From Eubacteriales bacterium (GTDB lineage Bacteria > Bacillota > Clostridia > Lachnospirales > Lachnospiraceae): a DNA stretch of 64,000 nt. Made by a program: the position numbers and the translations under genes. The notes under the pieces are model-generated. The model ran no database searches and was not told the origin of the DNA. It saw nothing but the letters and a program-made list of their open reading frames with translations. This document shows, piece by piece, positions 35,106-42,853 of the stretch. Within the stretch, counting starts at the first letter, position 1; each line of letters begins with the position of its first letter. The stretch lies in the NCBI GenBank assembly GCA_030524715.1, contig JAUNGB010000006.1, positions 33,382-97,381 of the forward strand, written 5' to 3'.

Positions 35106-35750
35106 TTATTTAATAATGGTAACTGTATTGCCTGTGGCAATTTTTGCTGCATTTGCTTCGTCTGTGTCAATATGCATCTCCAGTGTAAAGCTGTCATGTA
35201 CGCGGATTTTCACATGGTTGAAAATTGTTCCGCGTTCGTTGTCAGCTTTTACGGATACAATATCGCCGTCCTTGACACCAGCCGCCTGTGCATCTTTCGG
35301 AGACATGTGGATATGACGCATAGCCACGATACAGCCCTCGTTCAGATAGATGGCGCCTTTGGGTCCTACGATGGCAATGGGAGCACTGCCTTTCACATCA
35401 CCGGATTCGCGGATCGGAACGTTCATTCCAAGCTTGATCGCATCTGTTGCGGATACTTCTACCTGGGATGCCTTACGTACCGGTCCGAGGATTCGTACGT
35501 TTTCGATCGCACGAAGCTTTAATCCTACGATGGTGACTGTTTCGTTGGATGCAAACTGGCCGCCCATCAGCTCTTTTTTCTTGGTGAGCTGATATCCGGG
35601 GCCGAACAGTGCTTCCACATGCTCCTGTGTCAGGTGGATGTGTCTTGCGGAAACTCCAATCGGAACTACGAAGCCTTCGCTCTTGCTTTCGCTCTGGTTG
35701 ATCGCATCAATCACCATTTTTGTTATTAATTCGATATTTTTCGTTTCCAA
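35106..35750 (-). CDS. pduL: Phosphate propanoyltransferase PduL
   Basis: 214 residues from a TTG start. This start is preferred over an internal ATG because it retains the N-terminal amphipathic helix ETKNIELITKMVIDAINQ, an encapsulation signal. The core has two PduL barrels with zinc-ligand histidines in GVSARHIHLTQEHVE and CIVAMRHIHMSPKDA. It converts propionyl-CoA to propionyl-phosphate and regenerates CoA inside the shell. No propionate kinase is present in the window. Confidence 0.93.
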   Translation of the reverse strand: METKNIELITKMVIDAINQSESKSEGFVVPIGVSARHIHLTQEHVEALFGPGYQLTKKKELMGGQFASNETVTIVGLKLRAIENVRILGPVRKASQVEVSATDAIKLGMNVPIRESGDVKGSAPIAIVGPKGAIYLNEGCIVAMRHIHMSPKDAQAAGVKDGDIVSVKADNERGTIFNHVKIRVHDSFTLEMHIDTDEANAAKIATGNTVTIIK

Positions 35751-35806
35751 GAGTACACCTGCTTTCCTTTCTGGTTTCTAAGCTCTTCGCCTGATGGCTC
35801 TACTTT

Positions 35807-36283
35807 TTATTTTAAAACCGGAAGGATTTTTTCTACGTCTGTGTGTGGTCTTGGGATTACATGGGTAGCTACTAATTCGCCAAGTCTGGATGCTGCTGCG
35901 CTTCCGCTCTCTACTGCAGATTTTACAGCGCCTACGTCTCCGCGTACCATAACGGTTACAAGACCGGAGCCGATCTTCTCTGTTCCTACTAATGCAACGT
36001 TAGCTGCCTTGCACATCTGGTCTGCTGCTTCGATCGCTGCTGTAAGTCCTCTGGTTTCTACCATTCCTAAAGCTTCCTGTGTCATTCTTTTTTCCTCCTT
36101 ATGGATTGCTGTCTTTTCAGCGTCCTGTTTTTTTATTTCGGTTTTTATTACTTCGGTTTCAGCGGCTTCGGTTTTCACCTCTGCCGTTCCGGCTTTGGCT
36201 GCGGCTGCCTTTGCAGTTCTTCTGGGAGCCGCCGCCTTTTTCGGGGCTGTGCTTTTCGCTGTTGTTTTTTTCTCTTCAGCCAT
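35807..36283 (-). CDS. Hexameric shell protein (BMC-H) with long basic N-terminal extension and a second internal start
   Basis: 158 residues. The last 90 or so (from [13 protein letters not shown]) are a standard PduA/PduJ-type BMC-H domain. The first 67 are Ala/Lys/Glu/Thr-rich ([20 protein letters not shown]), like histone-H1 or linker tails. Both starts have ribosome sites: AGGGGGATGAACA before the long form, and AAGGAGGAAAAAAGA before the inner ATG at about 36085. Inside the long form this inner site codes for HKEEKR. Two proteins may therefore be made from one gene. The tail would project from the N-terminal face of the hexamer. The domain is almost identical to the BMC-H at 36694. Confidence 0.88.
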   Translation of the reverse strand: MAEEKKTTAKSTAPKKAAAPRRTAKAAAAKAGTAEVKTEAAETEVIKTEIKKQDAEKTAIHKEEKRMTQEALGMVETRGLTAAIEAADQMCKAANVALVGTEKIGSGLVTVMVRGDVGAVKSAVESGSAAASRLGELVATHVIPRPHTDVEKILPVLK

Positions 36284-36294
36284 TGTTCATCCCC

Positions 36295-36591
36295 CTATTG
36301 TTTTTTCTTTTTCCATCGACTTGCACTTAATTCCACCATTTTGACGATTTCTTCGTGAGGACGGGCAATGACTGCATAACACGCAGGTTTCTTGATCCCG
36401 TTTGCCACCGCCGCCTCTACGGCCTCCGTTACAGCCGATACATCGCCTTCTACAATGATGGTTACCAGTCGTCCGCCCAGCTTACGTTCCCATGACGCCA
36501 GCTCAACGTCTGCAGTCTTACACATGATGTCCAGCGCATCGATGGCCGCTACGACACCTGTGATTTCAATAAAACCATATGATTTACTCAT
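36295..36591 (-). CDS. Hexameric shell protein (BMC-H) with Lys-rich C-terminus
   Basis: 98 residues with one BMC domain (YGFIEITGVVAAIDALDIMCKTADVEL; RLVTIIVEGDVSAVTEAVEAA; CYAVIARPHEEI). It ends RWKKKKQ. It is more diverged than its two neighbours and so probably has a different pore. Twelve bases separate it from the extended shell gene that follows. Confidence 0.9.
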   Translation of the reverse strand: MSKSYGFIEITGVVAAIDALDIMCKTADVELASWERKLGGRLVTIIVEGDVSAVTEAVEAAVANGIKKPACYAVIARPHEEIVKMVELSASRWKKKKQ

Positions 36592-36606
36592 GAGCGAACT
36601 CCTTTA

Positions 36607-36678
36607 GCTGTTACTATTTACAGCAGCCGCTGCGAACAGTAACCCGGCATGCGGGATATGGACTGTGAATAGTAACCT
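36607..36678. repeat. Dispersed hairpin repeat (family A), double copy
   Basis: CTGTTACTATTTACAGCAGC ... GCTGCGAACAGTAAC is followed by GACTGTGAATAGTAACC. It lies between two shell-protein genes. Confidence 0.5.
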
Positions 36679-36693
36679 TTTAAATTCTGTATA

Positions 36694-36969
36694 TTAGAGT
36701 GTCGGCAAGATCTTTTCCACGTCGCTATGCGGTCTTGGGATTACATGTGTCGCTACCAATTCGCCAAGTCTGGATGCTGCTGCGCTTCCGCTTTCCACTG
36801 CTGCCTTCACAGCGCCTACATCGCCACGAACCATAACAGTTACAAGACCGGAACCGATTTTTTCTGTTCCTACTAATGCAACCTCTGCTGCCTTTGTCAT
36901 CGCATCTGCTGCTTCGATTGCAGCGGTAAGTCCTCTTGTTTCAACCATTCCTAATGCTTCCTGTGCCAT
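36694..36969 (-). CDS. Hexameric shell protein (BMC-H), PduA/PduJ type
   Basis: 91 residues. [29 protein letters not shown] and [23 protein letters not shown] are typical of major shell proteins. It is likely the bulk facet protein. Nearly the same domain, at protein and DNA level, follows in the extended shell gene at 35807, pointing to a local duplication. Confidence 0.93.
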   Translation of the reverse strand: MAQEALGMVETRGLTAAIEAADAMTKAAEVALVGTEKIGSGLVTVMVRGDVGAVKAAVESGSAAASRLGELVATHVIPRPHSDVEKILPTL

Positions 36970-37018
36970 GATTCATTCCTCCTGAAATTCATTTCTTAAT
37001 TTAATCCGGATATGGCTG

Positions 37019-37333
37019 CTACTCCTTATCCAGAGCGCTGATCTTCAGCATTTTTCTTGTCCCTTCTTCGGGATTGGGAATTACATAATGCTGTACCACA
37101 CCGGCCAGCCGGTTTGCAGCTTCCATTCCGGCTTCCACTGCTGCCGTCACATCCGTCACGCTTCCGCGGAATTTAATGCAGACCAGAAGCGGCACTGGCA
37201 GGCTGTCTGCATTGGCAGGCTTATTCTTATCGAACACCTCCAGGCGGACATTTGCTGCCTTGCATCCGGCATCGCCTGCTACGAAGGCTGTGGTCAGCCC
37301 AAACACCTCTAAAATTCCTACAGCTTCTGCCAT
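37019..37333 (-). CDS. Hexameric shell protein (BMC-H) with an extended loop
   Basis: 104 residues with a BMC domain (AVGILEVFGLTTAFVAGDAGCKAANVRLEVFD) interrupted by the insertion KNKPANADSLPVPLL before the third strand (VCIKFRGSVTDVTAAVEAG). The same kind of protein is found in glycyl-radical fucose/rhamnose compartments such as that of C. phytofermentans. It starts 24 bases after the alcohol dehydrogenase gene. Confidence 0.88.
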   Translation of the reverse strand: MAEAVGILEVFGLTTAFVAGDAGCKAANVRLEVFDKNKPANADSLPVPLLVCIKFRGSVTDVTAAVEAGMEAANRLAGVVQHYVIPNPEEGTRKMLKISALDKE

Positions 37334-37357
37334 CTTGCTTCTCCTTTACCGTCCGGA

Positions 37358-38578
37358 TTATTTATTGATCACTGCGATCTTAAGACCGCTCATTGCCAGG
37401 TTCGTTTCAAGCGCTTCGTTGATCTGCTCTAACGGGAATCTGTGTGTGATCAGCTCGGACATGGGAAGGCCGATTGCTTTTGCCCTCTTCAGGAAATCAA
37501 ATGTGGTTGCATAATCTCTCAGGTTGTATACCCAGGAGCCAACCAGGTTGATTTCTTTGGAGCAGAGGTCGAAATGCGGGTTGATGGTCGCATCGCCGCC
37601 GTTGATAAAGAAGCCAAGCTCACAAAGTCCGCCGCCGTTGCGGATGAATTTGTAAATATTTGAATGAGCCTTCGGATTACCGGTACACTGGAATGCGAAA
37701 TCTGCCAGATGTCCGCCGAGAGCGGTCTTAACGCCGTCTGCCAGAGCTTCGATTCCCTGGAAATCTCCGAAGTTTACAGTTGTATTTGCGCCCATCTTCT
37801 TTGCGAAATCAAGACGCTGCTGATTTCCGTCAACCGCACAGATATTCTCAACACCCATAGTGCGGAGAACAGCAATACAGATCAGGCCGATAGGACCGCA
37901 TCCCTGGACAACCACTCTGCTGTTGAATTTCAGGATGCCGGTGGTTTTTGCACGTTCTACTGCATGTACCAGAACGGCGCACGGCTCAATGAGGATACGG
38001 GAATCCAGATCCAGATCGCTTACATTAAAGAATGTGGAACCGAAGTTTCCGCCTCTGATGAATATGTAATCTGCGAACCAGCCGTTGAATTTTACGTCGT
38101 CATCCGGAAGCAGTCCGTATACGTCGGCGCCGCCTACGTTCTTTTTATTTAAGTCAAACATGGTGATCTCAGGATCATCCTTAAAGATCATACATGTAAC
38201 AACCTTATCGCCGATCTTAACCGGTTTGCCGGCTGTATCGGTCTTTACATTTTTGCCCATGGCAACGATCTCACCGGTACCTTCATGTCCCAGTACAACC
38301 GGGATCAGGCCGAACGGGTCGTTTTTGTATTCGTGCGCGTCGGTTCCGCAGACGCCGCAGCCTTCTACCTTTACGAGAATATCGTCGTCGCCTACCGGCG
38401 GAAGGGGATATTCCTGAAGCTCAAAGTGCTTTTTCTCAGTCATCATTGCAACTCTTGCGGTTTTCGGGATAGCGCCGCCTGCTGCCGGGGCCGGAGCTGC
38501 CGCTGCCGGAGCGTTTCCTGTCATGCCGGAGAGAACCTGCTTCACGATTTCTTCAATATTAATGTTATTCATATCCAT
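37358..38578 (-). CDS. Zinc-dependent alcohol dehydrogenase with N-terminal encapsulation peptide
   Basis: 406 residues from the ATG at 38578 (AGGAGGAG upstream). An amphipathic helix, MNNINIEEIVKQVLSGMTG, and an Ala/Pro linker (about 20-40) precede a medium-chain dehydrogenase domain: GCGVCGTDAHEY and GHEGTGEI zinc ligands, and GCGPIGL Rossmann motif. Known members of this locus type are thought to recycle NADH in the lumen by reducing propionaldehyde to propanol or lactaldehyde to 1,2-propanediol. Confidence 0.9.
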   Translation of the reverse strand: MDMNNINIEEIVKQVLSGMTGNAPAAAAPAPAAGGAIPKTARVAMMTEKKHFELQEYPLPPVGDDDILVKVEGCGVCGTDAHEYKNDPFGLIPVVLGHEGTGEIVAMGKNVKTDTAGKPVKIGDKVVTCMIFKDDPEITMFDLNKKNVGGADVYGLLPDDDVKFNGWFADYIFIRGGNFGSTFFNVSDLDLDSRILIEPCAVLVHAVERAKTTGILKFNSRVVVQGCGPIGLICIAVLRTMGVENICAVDGNQQRLDFAKKMGANTTVNFGDFQGIEALADGVKTALGGHLADFAFQCTGNPKAHSNIYKFIRNGGGLCELGFFINGGDATINPHFDLCSKEINLVGSWVYNLRDYATTFDFLKRAKAIGLPMSELITHRFPLEQINEALETNLAMSGLKIAVINK

Positions 38579-38595
38579 TGTTCTTCTCCTCCTGA

Positions 38596-39984
38596 TTAAC
38601 GAATGCAAAGGCTGTCAGACATTACGCAGCGTCTTCTCTTGGTAAAGGTGCTCGCGCTTGTCAGACCTTCTCCTGTACGGCTTGCGATAGTAAAGGTACA
38701 GTAGCCTTCTCCGCCGAATCCAAGAGCTGCATAGGACGGTGCATTCTTTACAAGGATCGCGGTATCGATTGCTTTCGCGTATTTGGTGATATTGTCAATG
38801 TTTTTGGAATGGATGTGCGCGGAATGGCGGTTGCCGTGCTCAAGCCATACGGCCTGCTCTACCGCGTCGTCAAAATCCCTTGCCCTTACAACGCCCAAGA
38901 TCGGCATCATAAGCTCTGTAGCGATCAGCGGATGCTCCTTGGGTCCTTCGAATACGATGCAGCGGATGTTTGCGGGAGCATTCACTCCGATCATGGAAAG
39001 AAGGGTTTTGGCGTCGCGTCCTACGCATTTACGGTTCAGCTTACCTCCTGCCAGAACAACAGCGGTCAGCTTGTCCTGCTCTTCCTTGGAAGCCAGATAG
39101 CAGTCGTTTTCTGATACAAGATAATGCATCAATTCATCCGTCACGGAAGCAACCGCTACGATCTCCTTCTCTGCAATACACGGAAGGTTATTGTCAAAAG
39201 TACATCCGTTTACGATATCCTGGGCTGCCTTGCGGACGTCGGCAGTCTCGTCCACCACTGCGGGAGGATTTCCTGCGCCTGCGCCAATGCCTCTCTTTCC
39301 GGAGGAAAGAACCGCGGTTACCACGCCGGGGCCGCCTGTTGCCGCGATCAGCGGGATATCTTTATGTTTCATCATAATGTTGCTTGTTTCTAATGTAGGT
39401 TTCTCTACCGTTACGGCAATGTTGTCCGGCCCGCCTGCCTCCAGGGAAGCTTCGTTTACCAGATTGATTGCGTAAACAGAGGTTTTGATGGCTGCCGGAT
39501 GGGGGTTGAATACAACAGTATTTCCGCCTGCCAGCATGCCGATGGTATTGCACAGAACGGTTTCACTGGGGTTTGTACATGGAGTGATCGCTCCGATCAC
39601 ACCGAACGGCCCCATTTCGATCAGGGTCAGTCCTCTGTCCCCGGACCATGCAGTTGTGGTAATATCCTCAGTACCCGGGGTCTTGTCAGCTACCAGATGG
39701 TGTTTGAGGATCTTGTCTCCTACATTTCCCATTCCTGTTTCGTCAACCGCCATACGGGCGAGGATTTCTGCATTTTCCCTGATTTTTTTACGCATGCAGG
39801 TAATGATTTTTTCTCTCTGGTCCATGGACATTCTTTTTACGATAAGCTCAGCCTTCTTAGCGGCCTCGATCGCATCGTTCATATCCTTGAATATGCCATG
39901 TTTTCCGGTGGGAGCGTCTGCAATCTGCATTTTTGCCATGACTTCCTGTACAATTTCCTGTACCATATTTTCACTGATTGGCAT
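38596..39984 (-). CDS. pduP: CoA-acylating propionaldehyde dehydrogenase, PduP type
   Basis: 462 residues from the ATG at 39984 (AAGGAGGACAATCTC upstream). The N-terminal helix ISENMVQEIVQEVMAKMQ is an encapsulation signal, followed by a Gly/His linker. The aldehyde dehydrogenase core has TPCTNPSETVLCNTIGMLAGGN, AATGGPGVV and the catalytic cysteine in DNNLPCIAEKE. It oxidises propionaldehyde with NAD and CoA to propionyl-CoA. Confidence 0.93.
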   Translation of the reverse strand: MPISENMVQEIVQEVMAKMQIADAPTGKHGIFKDMNDAIEAAKKAELIVKRMSMDQREKIITCMRKKIRENAEILARMAVDETGMGNVGDKILKHHLVADKTPGTEDITTTAWSGDRGLTLIEMGPFGVIGAITPCTNPSETVLCNTIGMLAGGNTVVFNPHPAAIKTSVYAINLVNEASLEAGGPDNIAVTVEKPTLETSNIMMKHKDIPLIAATGGPGVVTAVLSSGKRGIGAGAGNPPAVVDETADVRKAAQDIVNGCTFDNNLPCIAEKEIVAVASVTDELMHYLVSENDCYLASKEEQDKLTAVVLAGGKLNRKCVGRDAKTLLSMIGVNAPANIRCIVFEGPKEHPLIATELMMPILGVVRARDFDDAVEQAVWLEHGNRHSAHIHSKNIDNITKYAKAIDTAILVKNAPSYAALGFGGEGYCTFTIASRTGEGLTSASTFTKRRRCVMSDSLCIR

Positions 39985-40017
39985 GAGATTGTCCTCCTTA
40001 CTATTTGTCAGGTTCAA

Positions 40018-40872
40018 TTATTTCAGTCCTAACTGAGCCATTACCTGTTTCGTGATATTTGCTACCAGTTCAGCGTCTGCCGCCGGAGTTTCCTTGGAGG
40101 AACATTCCTTTCCGACAAAATCATACTGATATCCCGGGAACTGCTTGTAGTCGTCGCCGCATGCACCGCAGTTATGGCAGTTCTTTCCGTCCTTGTTCAG
40201 GCAGATGCTTGCCGGATGTTTGCCGGGCATACCGAATTTACGGCGGATCGCATACAGCTTCTCAATATTCTTCTCATCGAATTCCTTGGGGCCGCCGAGC
40301 AGCTTGGACTGATACAGAAGCTGTGCATAGAACTCAACAGATTCCATCTTCATGTAAGCAGCGTTCAGGTCTGTACTCCAGGTAAGTGCTCCGTGGTTCT
40401 CAAGAAGAACTGCGTCGAAGTATGGAAGGTATTTTTCCAGATTATCCGGAATTTCCATAGTGGAAGGTGTGCCATATTCAGCAATCGGCACGCAGCCAAG
40501 AGCGATAACTGCTTCAGGCATGATCGGCTGTGTCAGCGGGATACCTGCGATTGCAAAAGAGGTTGCATAAATCGGATGAGCATGAACAACAGATCCGACA
40601 TCCGGTCTCTTCTCATATACTCTCATATGCATTTTGATCTCAGAAGACGGTTTGAATCCCGGGTTAGCCTGGATCACATTGCCCTTTGCGTCTACCTTAC
40701 AGATAAATTCCGGGGTCATAAAGCCCTTGGATACGCCTGTAGGTGTGCAAAGGAATTCATTGTCGTTCAGCTTAACGGAAATATTACCGTCGTTTGCTGC
40801 TACCATGTTGCGGTTGTAGATTCTTCTACCGATGTCGCAAATCTGTTTTTTGATTTCGTATTCGTTTACCAT
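40018..40872 (-). CDS. Class II aldolase, fuculose/rhamnulose-1-phosphate type, with C-terminal encapsulation peptide
   Basis: 284 residues from the ATG at 40872 (AAGGAGGAAGAAAGC upstream). The AraD/FucA fold shows the DGNISVK motif, zinc ligands VHAHPIYATSF and ENHGALTW. After residue about 215 a Cys-rich stretch (CHNCGACGDDY) leads to the helix DAELVANITKQVMAQLGLK, a C-terminal encapsulation signal known from glycyl-radical fucose compartments. It makes DHAP and L-lactaldehyde, probably at or in the shell. It is the first gene behind its own promoter. Confidence 0.92.
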   Translation of the reverse strand: MVNEYEIKKQICDIGRRIYNRNMVAANDGNISVKLNDNEFLCTPTGVSKGFMTPEFICKVDAKGNVIQANPGFKPSSEIKMHMRVYEKRPDVGSVVHAHPIYATSFAIAGIPLTQPIMPEAVIALGCVPIAEYGTPSTMEIPDNLEKYLPYFDAVLLENHGALTWSTDLNAAYMKMESVEFYAQLLYQSKLLGGPKEFDEKNIEKLYAIRRKFGMPGKHPASICLNKDGKNCHNCGACGDDYKQFPGYQYDFVGKECSSKETPAADAELVANITKQVMAQLGLK

Positions 40873-40988
40873 GCTTTCTTCCTCCTTGAGCGCATTTGGT
40901 TTGTTGTCCCTGCCGTTTATGCCGGGACATTGGGTGCCTGTGCGGTTTCCACATAAGCACATTTGGTTTTTCTTTGTTTCTAAGCAAA

Positions 40989-41017
40989 ATTGTACTCTAT
41001 TTCGCCGGAAAAGTCAA
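40989..41017 (-). promoter_or_regulatory. Promoter of the aldolase - shell - pdu transcription unit
   Basis: TTGACT and TACAAT are 18 bases apart on the minus strand, about 115 bases before the aldolase start. T-rich repeats that may be DeoR sites lie directly upstream. Confidence 0.75.
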
Positions 41018-41025
41018 GAAAAACC

Positions 41026-41078
41026 TGTTGTTTCGTGTTGTTTTTGTTGTATTTTTTATGTTGTTTTTATTGTGATTC
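41026..41078. promoter_or_regulatory. Direct-repeat operator region upstream of the aldolase promoter
   Basis: TGTTGTTT occurs at 41026, 41036 and 41059, with a partial at 41045 and TGTGATTC at 41071, at roughly ten-base spacing. The same motifs (TGTGGTTT twice, TGTGATTT) stand upstream of the dehydratase promoter near 45488. The in-cluster DeoR regulator is the natural reader (inference). Confidence 0.5.
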
Positions 41079-41537
41079 CTTTTTTTGCTCTTCCCAGGGC
41101 ATTACATCTCCTTCTTCCCGCAAATATTCCAGGATTTCCGCAATTCCCTCGTGCTTTTTGGAATCCACATAAAAAATCTTTTTGCAGCCGGCAAGCCTCA
41201 GCCATGAAGCGGCACGCTCCGGTCTGGCATCGGGGTGGTTGATCTTCGTCACGATCCCGACCACCTCCCTGTTCGCCATACAGGTGCAGCAGGGCGGAAA
41301 CAGGCAGTACGGCTCAATGGCCGAGCAGATAAGGCCGACAATATCCGCTTCATAGGAATAAAGGGCAAGGGCATGTCCAAGTCCCTTCGTCTGGGCATAC
41401 TCTCCCGGCGTATCTATAATAACGTCAAAATGATTTACATATTGTGTTTTGTGATAATGAATCTTTTCGCCGCGCAGGGCCTGGGTAAGGGTTGTCTTCC
41501 CGGCCTCGCTGCGGCCCATCAAAGCTATTTTTTTCAT
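41067..41537 (-). CDS. PduV/EutP-family small GTPase-like protein
   Basis: 156 residues. It has a P-loop, GRSEAGKTT, near the start, DTPGEYAQ as the G3-like motif, and VTKINHPDA in place of NKxD. A Cys-rich insertion (CLFPPCCTCMANR) is present. PduV/EutP proteins associate with microcompartments; a role in their cellular positioning has been proposed. It follows the permuted shell protein by seven bases, and a promoter region separates it from the aldolase gene. Confidence 0.88.
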   Translation of the reverse strand: MKKIALMGRSEAGKTTLTQALRGEKIHYHKTQYVNHFDVIIDTPGEYAQTKGLGHALALYSYEADIVGLICSAIEPYCLFPPCCTCMANREVVGIVTKINHPDARPERAASWLRLAGCKKIFYVDSKKHEGIAEILEYLREEGDVMPWEEQKKESQ

Positions 41538-41544
41538 TGTTTCC

Positions 41545-41919
41545 TTAAGTTCTGGTGATCGGACATACGGCGAAGCCTAATTTTCCGCCCACATAGTCCA
41601 AAATAGCATTTACTGCCGCCTCCACCTCCGATACGGTGCCTGTGATGATCAGGCTTCCGCTGAAACGGTCTACAAAGCCCAGCTCCACGCCGGAGGATTT
41701 GAGGGAAATATCCCCCATGATGATCGCCGTTTCCGCAGGACTTACTGTCAGTATACCGATAGCAGAACGGGAATATTCTATGGCCGGATCAAGCCCCAGC
41801 TTCGTATATAATACTTTGTCAGGATTAGCGATAATATGCGCTAATGAAATCTGCTTGCCGGGAACCTGTTCCTGCACAATACGCTGCAGTTCCGGCGGCA
41901 TACCTCCCGAATATCCCAT
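41545..41919 (-). CDS. pduU: Circularly permuted BMC-H shell protein, PduU/EutS family
   Basis: 124 residues. An N-terminal segment (QRIVQEQVPGKQISLAHIIANP) forms the extra beta-barrel cap of PduU/EutS. The permuted BMC domain follows (AIGILTVSPAETAIIMGDISLKSSGVELGFVDRFSGSLIITGTVSEVEAAV). It lies three bases after the activase gene, in the same transcription unit as the glycyl-radical enzyme. Confidence 0.9.
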   Translation of the reverse strand: MGYSGGMPPELQRIVQEQVPGKQISLAHIIANPDKVLYTKLGLDPAIEYSRSAIGILTVSPAETAIIMGDISLKSSGVELGFVDRFSGSLIITGTVSEVEAAVNAILDYVGGKLGFAVCPITRT

Positions 41920-41922
41920 AAA

Positions 41923-42714
41923 TCAGCCTCCTATCTGGCAGTCCAGCGCGCATACGGCATGTACTGCCTTTTTCAATGTTTCCATATGTTCCATAGTGGG
42001 AGGAATGATTCCTTCCATCAGATATTTCCTGCCAAGGCCGTCGTATTTATCCTGCCCCAGCCTGTGATACGGCAGAAGATGGATCTTATCCACACCCGGC
42101 AGCGTAGAGGCAAAGCGGGCAATGTCCTGGATTTCCGGCACAGTGTCGTTAAAGGTCGGAATGACCGGGACGCGGATCACCAGACGGGTCTGTCCTGAAA
42201 TAGCAACCTTTCTGGCATTTTCCATCATCAGCTCATTGCTTCTGCCTGTAAATTCCTTATGCTTGGCAGGATTGGTATGCTTGATGTCCATCAGATAAAG
42301 ATCCAGGTAAGGCAGGATCATTTCTATCTTCTCGTAGGAAGCGCACGCCATGCTTTCGATGGCAGTGTTGATCCCCCGTTCTTTCGCCGCCCGCAGCAGG
42401 TCTCTGGAAAATTCCGGCTGGCAAAGGCATTCCCCGCCGGAAAGGGTCATTCCGCCGCCGGAACGATAATAGTAGGAACGATCCTTTTCCACTAGCTCTA
42501 TCATTTCCCGGACAGCGACATCACGACCGATCAGTTTTTCCTCGCCCTGAACCATCATAGTCTGGACAGCGTATTCCTGGGATTCCGGATTACAGCACCA
42601 GCGGCACCGCAGAACGCAGCCTTTCAAAAACACGATCGTCCGGATTCCCGGACCATCATGGATAGAATAACGCTGGACATCGAAAATCCTGCCTTTCCGT
42701 TCTAAATAATCCAT
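41923..42714 (-). CDS. Glycyl-radical enzyme activating enzyme (radical SAM)
   Basis: 263 residues from the ATG at 42714, the start preceded by GAAAGAGGTAAT; a longer frame to 42786 lies in tandem repeats. YSIHDGPGIRTIVFLKGC leads to the radical-SAM cluster motif CVLRCRWC, then GGMTLSGGECLCQ. The ferredoxin-like double Fe-S insertion common in activases is absent, as in pyruvate formate-lyase activase. It installs the glycyl radical on the dehydratase encoded just upstream. Confidence 0.93.
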   Translation of the reverse strand: MDYLERKGRIFDVQRYSIHDGPGIRTIVFLKGCVLRCRWCCNPESQEYAVQTMMVQGEEKLIGRDVAVREMIELVEKDRSYYYRSGGGMTLSGGECLCQPEFSRDLLRAAKERGINTAIESMACASYEKIEMILPYLDLYLMDIKHTNPAKHKEFTGRSNELMMENARKVAISGQTRLVIRVPVIPTFNDTVPEIQDIARFASTLPGVDKIHLLPYHRLGQDKYDGLGRKYLMEGIIPPTMEHMETLKKAVHAVCALDCQIGG

Positions 42715-42849
42715 ATTACCTCTTTCCCGGCCGTATGGCCATAGTGGTATCCCTGTGGGATTTCCTCTTTTCTGGCGAATAGCCATAATGGTATCCCCGC
42801 GGGATTACCTCTTTCCTGGCCGCATGGCCATCATGGTATCCCCGCCCAG
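42715..42849. repeat. Three tandem 44-45-base repeats between dehydratase and activase genes
   Basis: Copies begin at 42715, 42760 and 42804. On the minus strand each carries an ATACCA-TATGG-CAT segment and a ribosome-site-like AAAGAGGTAAT (or AAAGAGGAAAT). They fill the whole gap, and only the last copy is followed by the true activase start. Confidence 0.8.
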
Positions 42850-42853
42850 TTGT

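Noticed and set aside
42715-42786. Longer N-terminus for the activase (starting MAIRQKRGNP)
   Set aside because: The extension is encoded by the tandem repeats, and the true start at 42714 has the best-spaced ribosome site.
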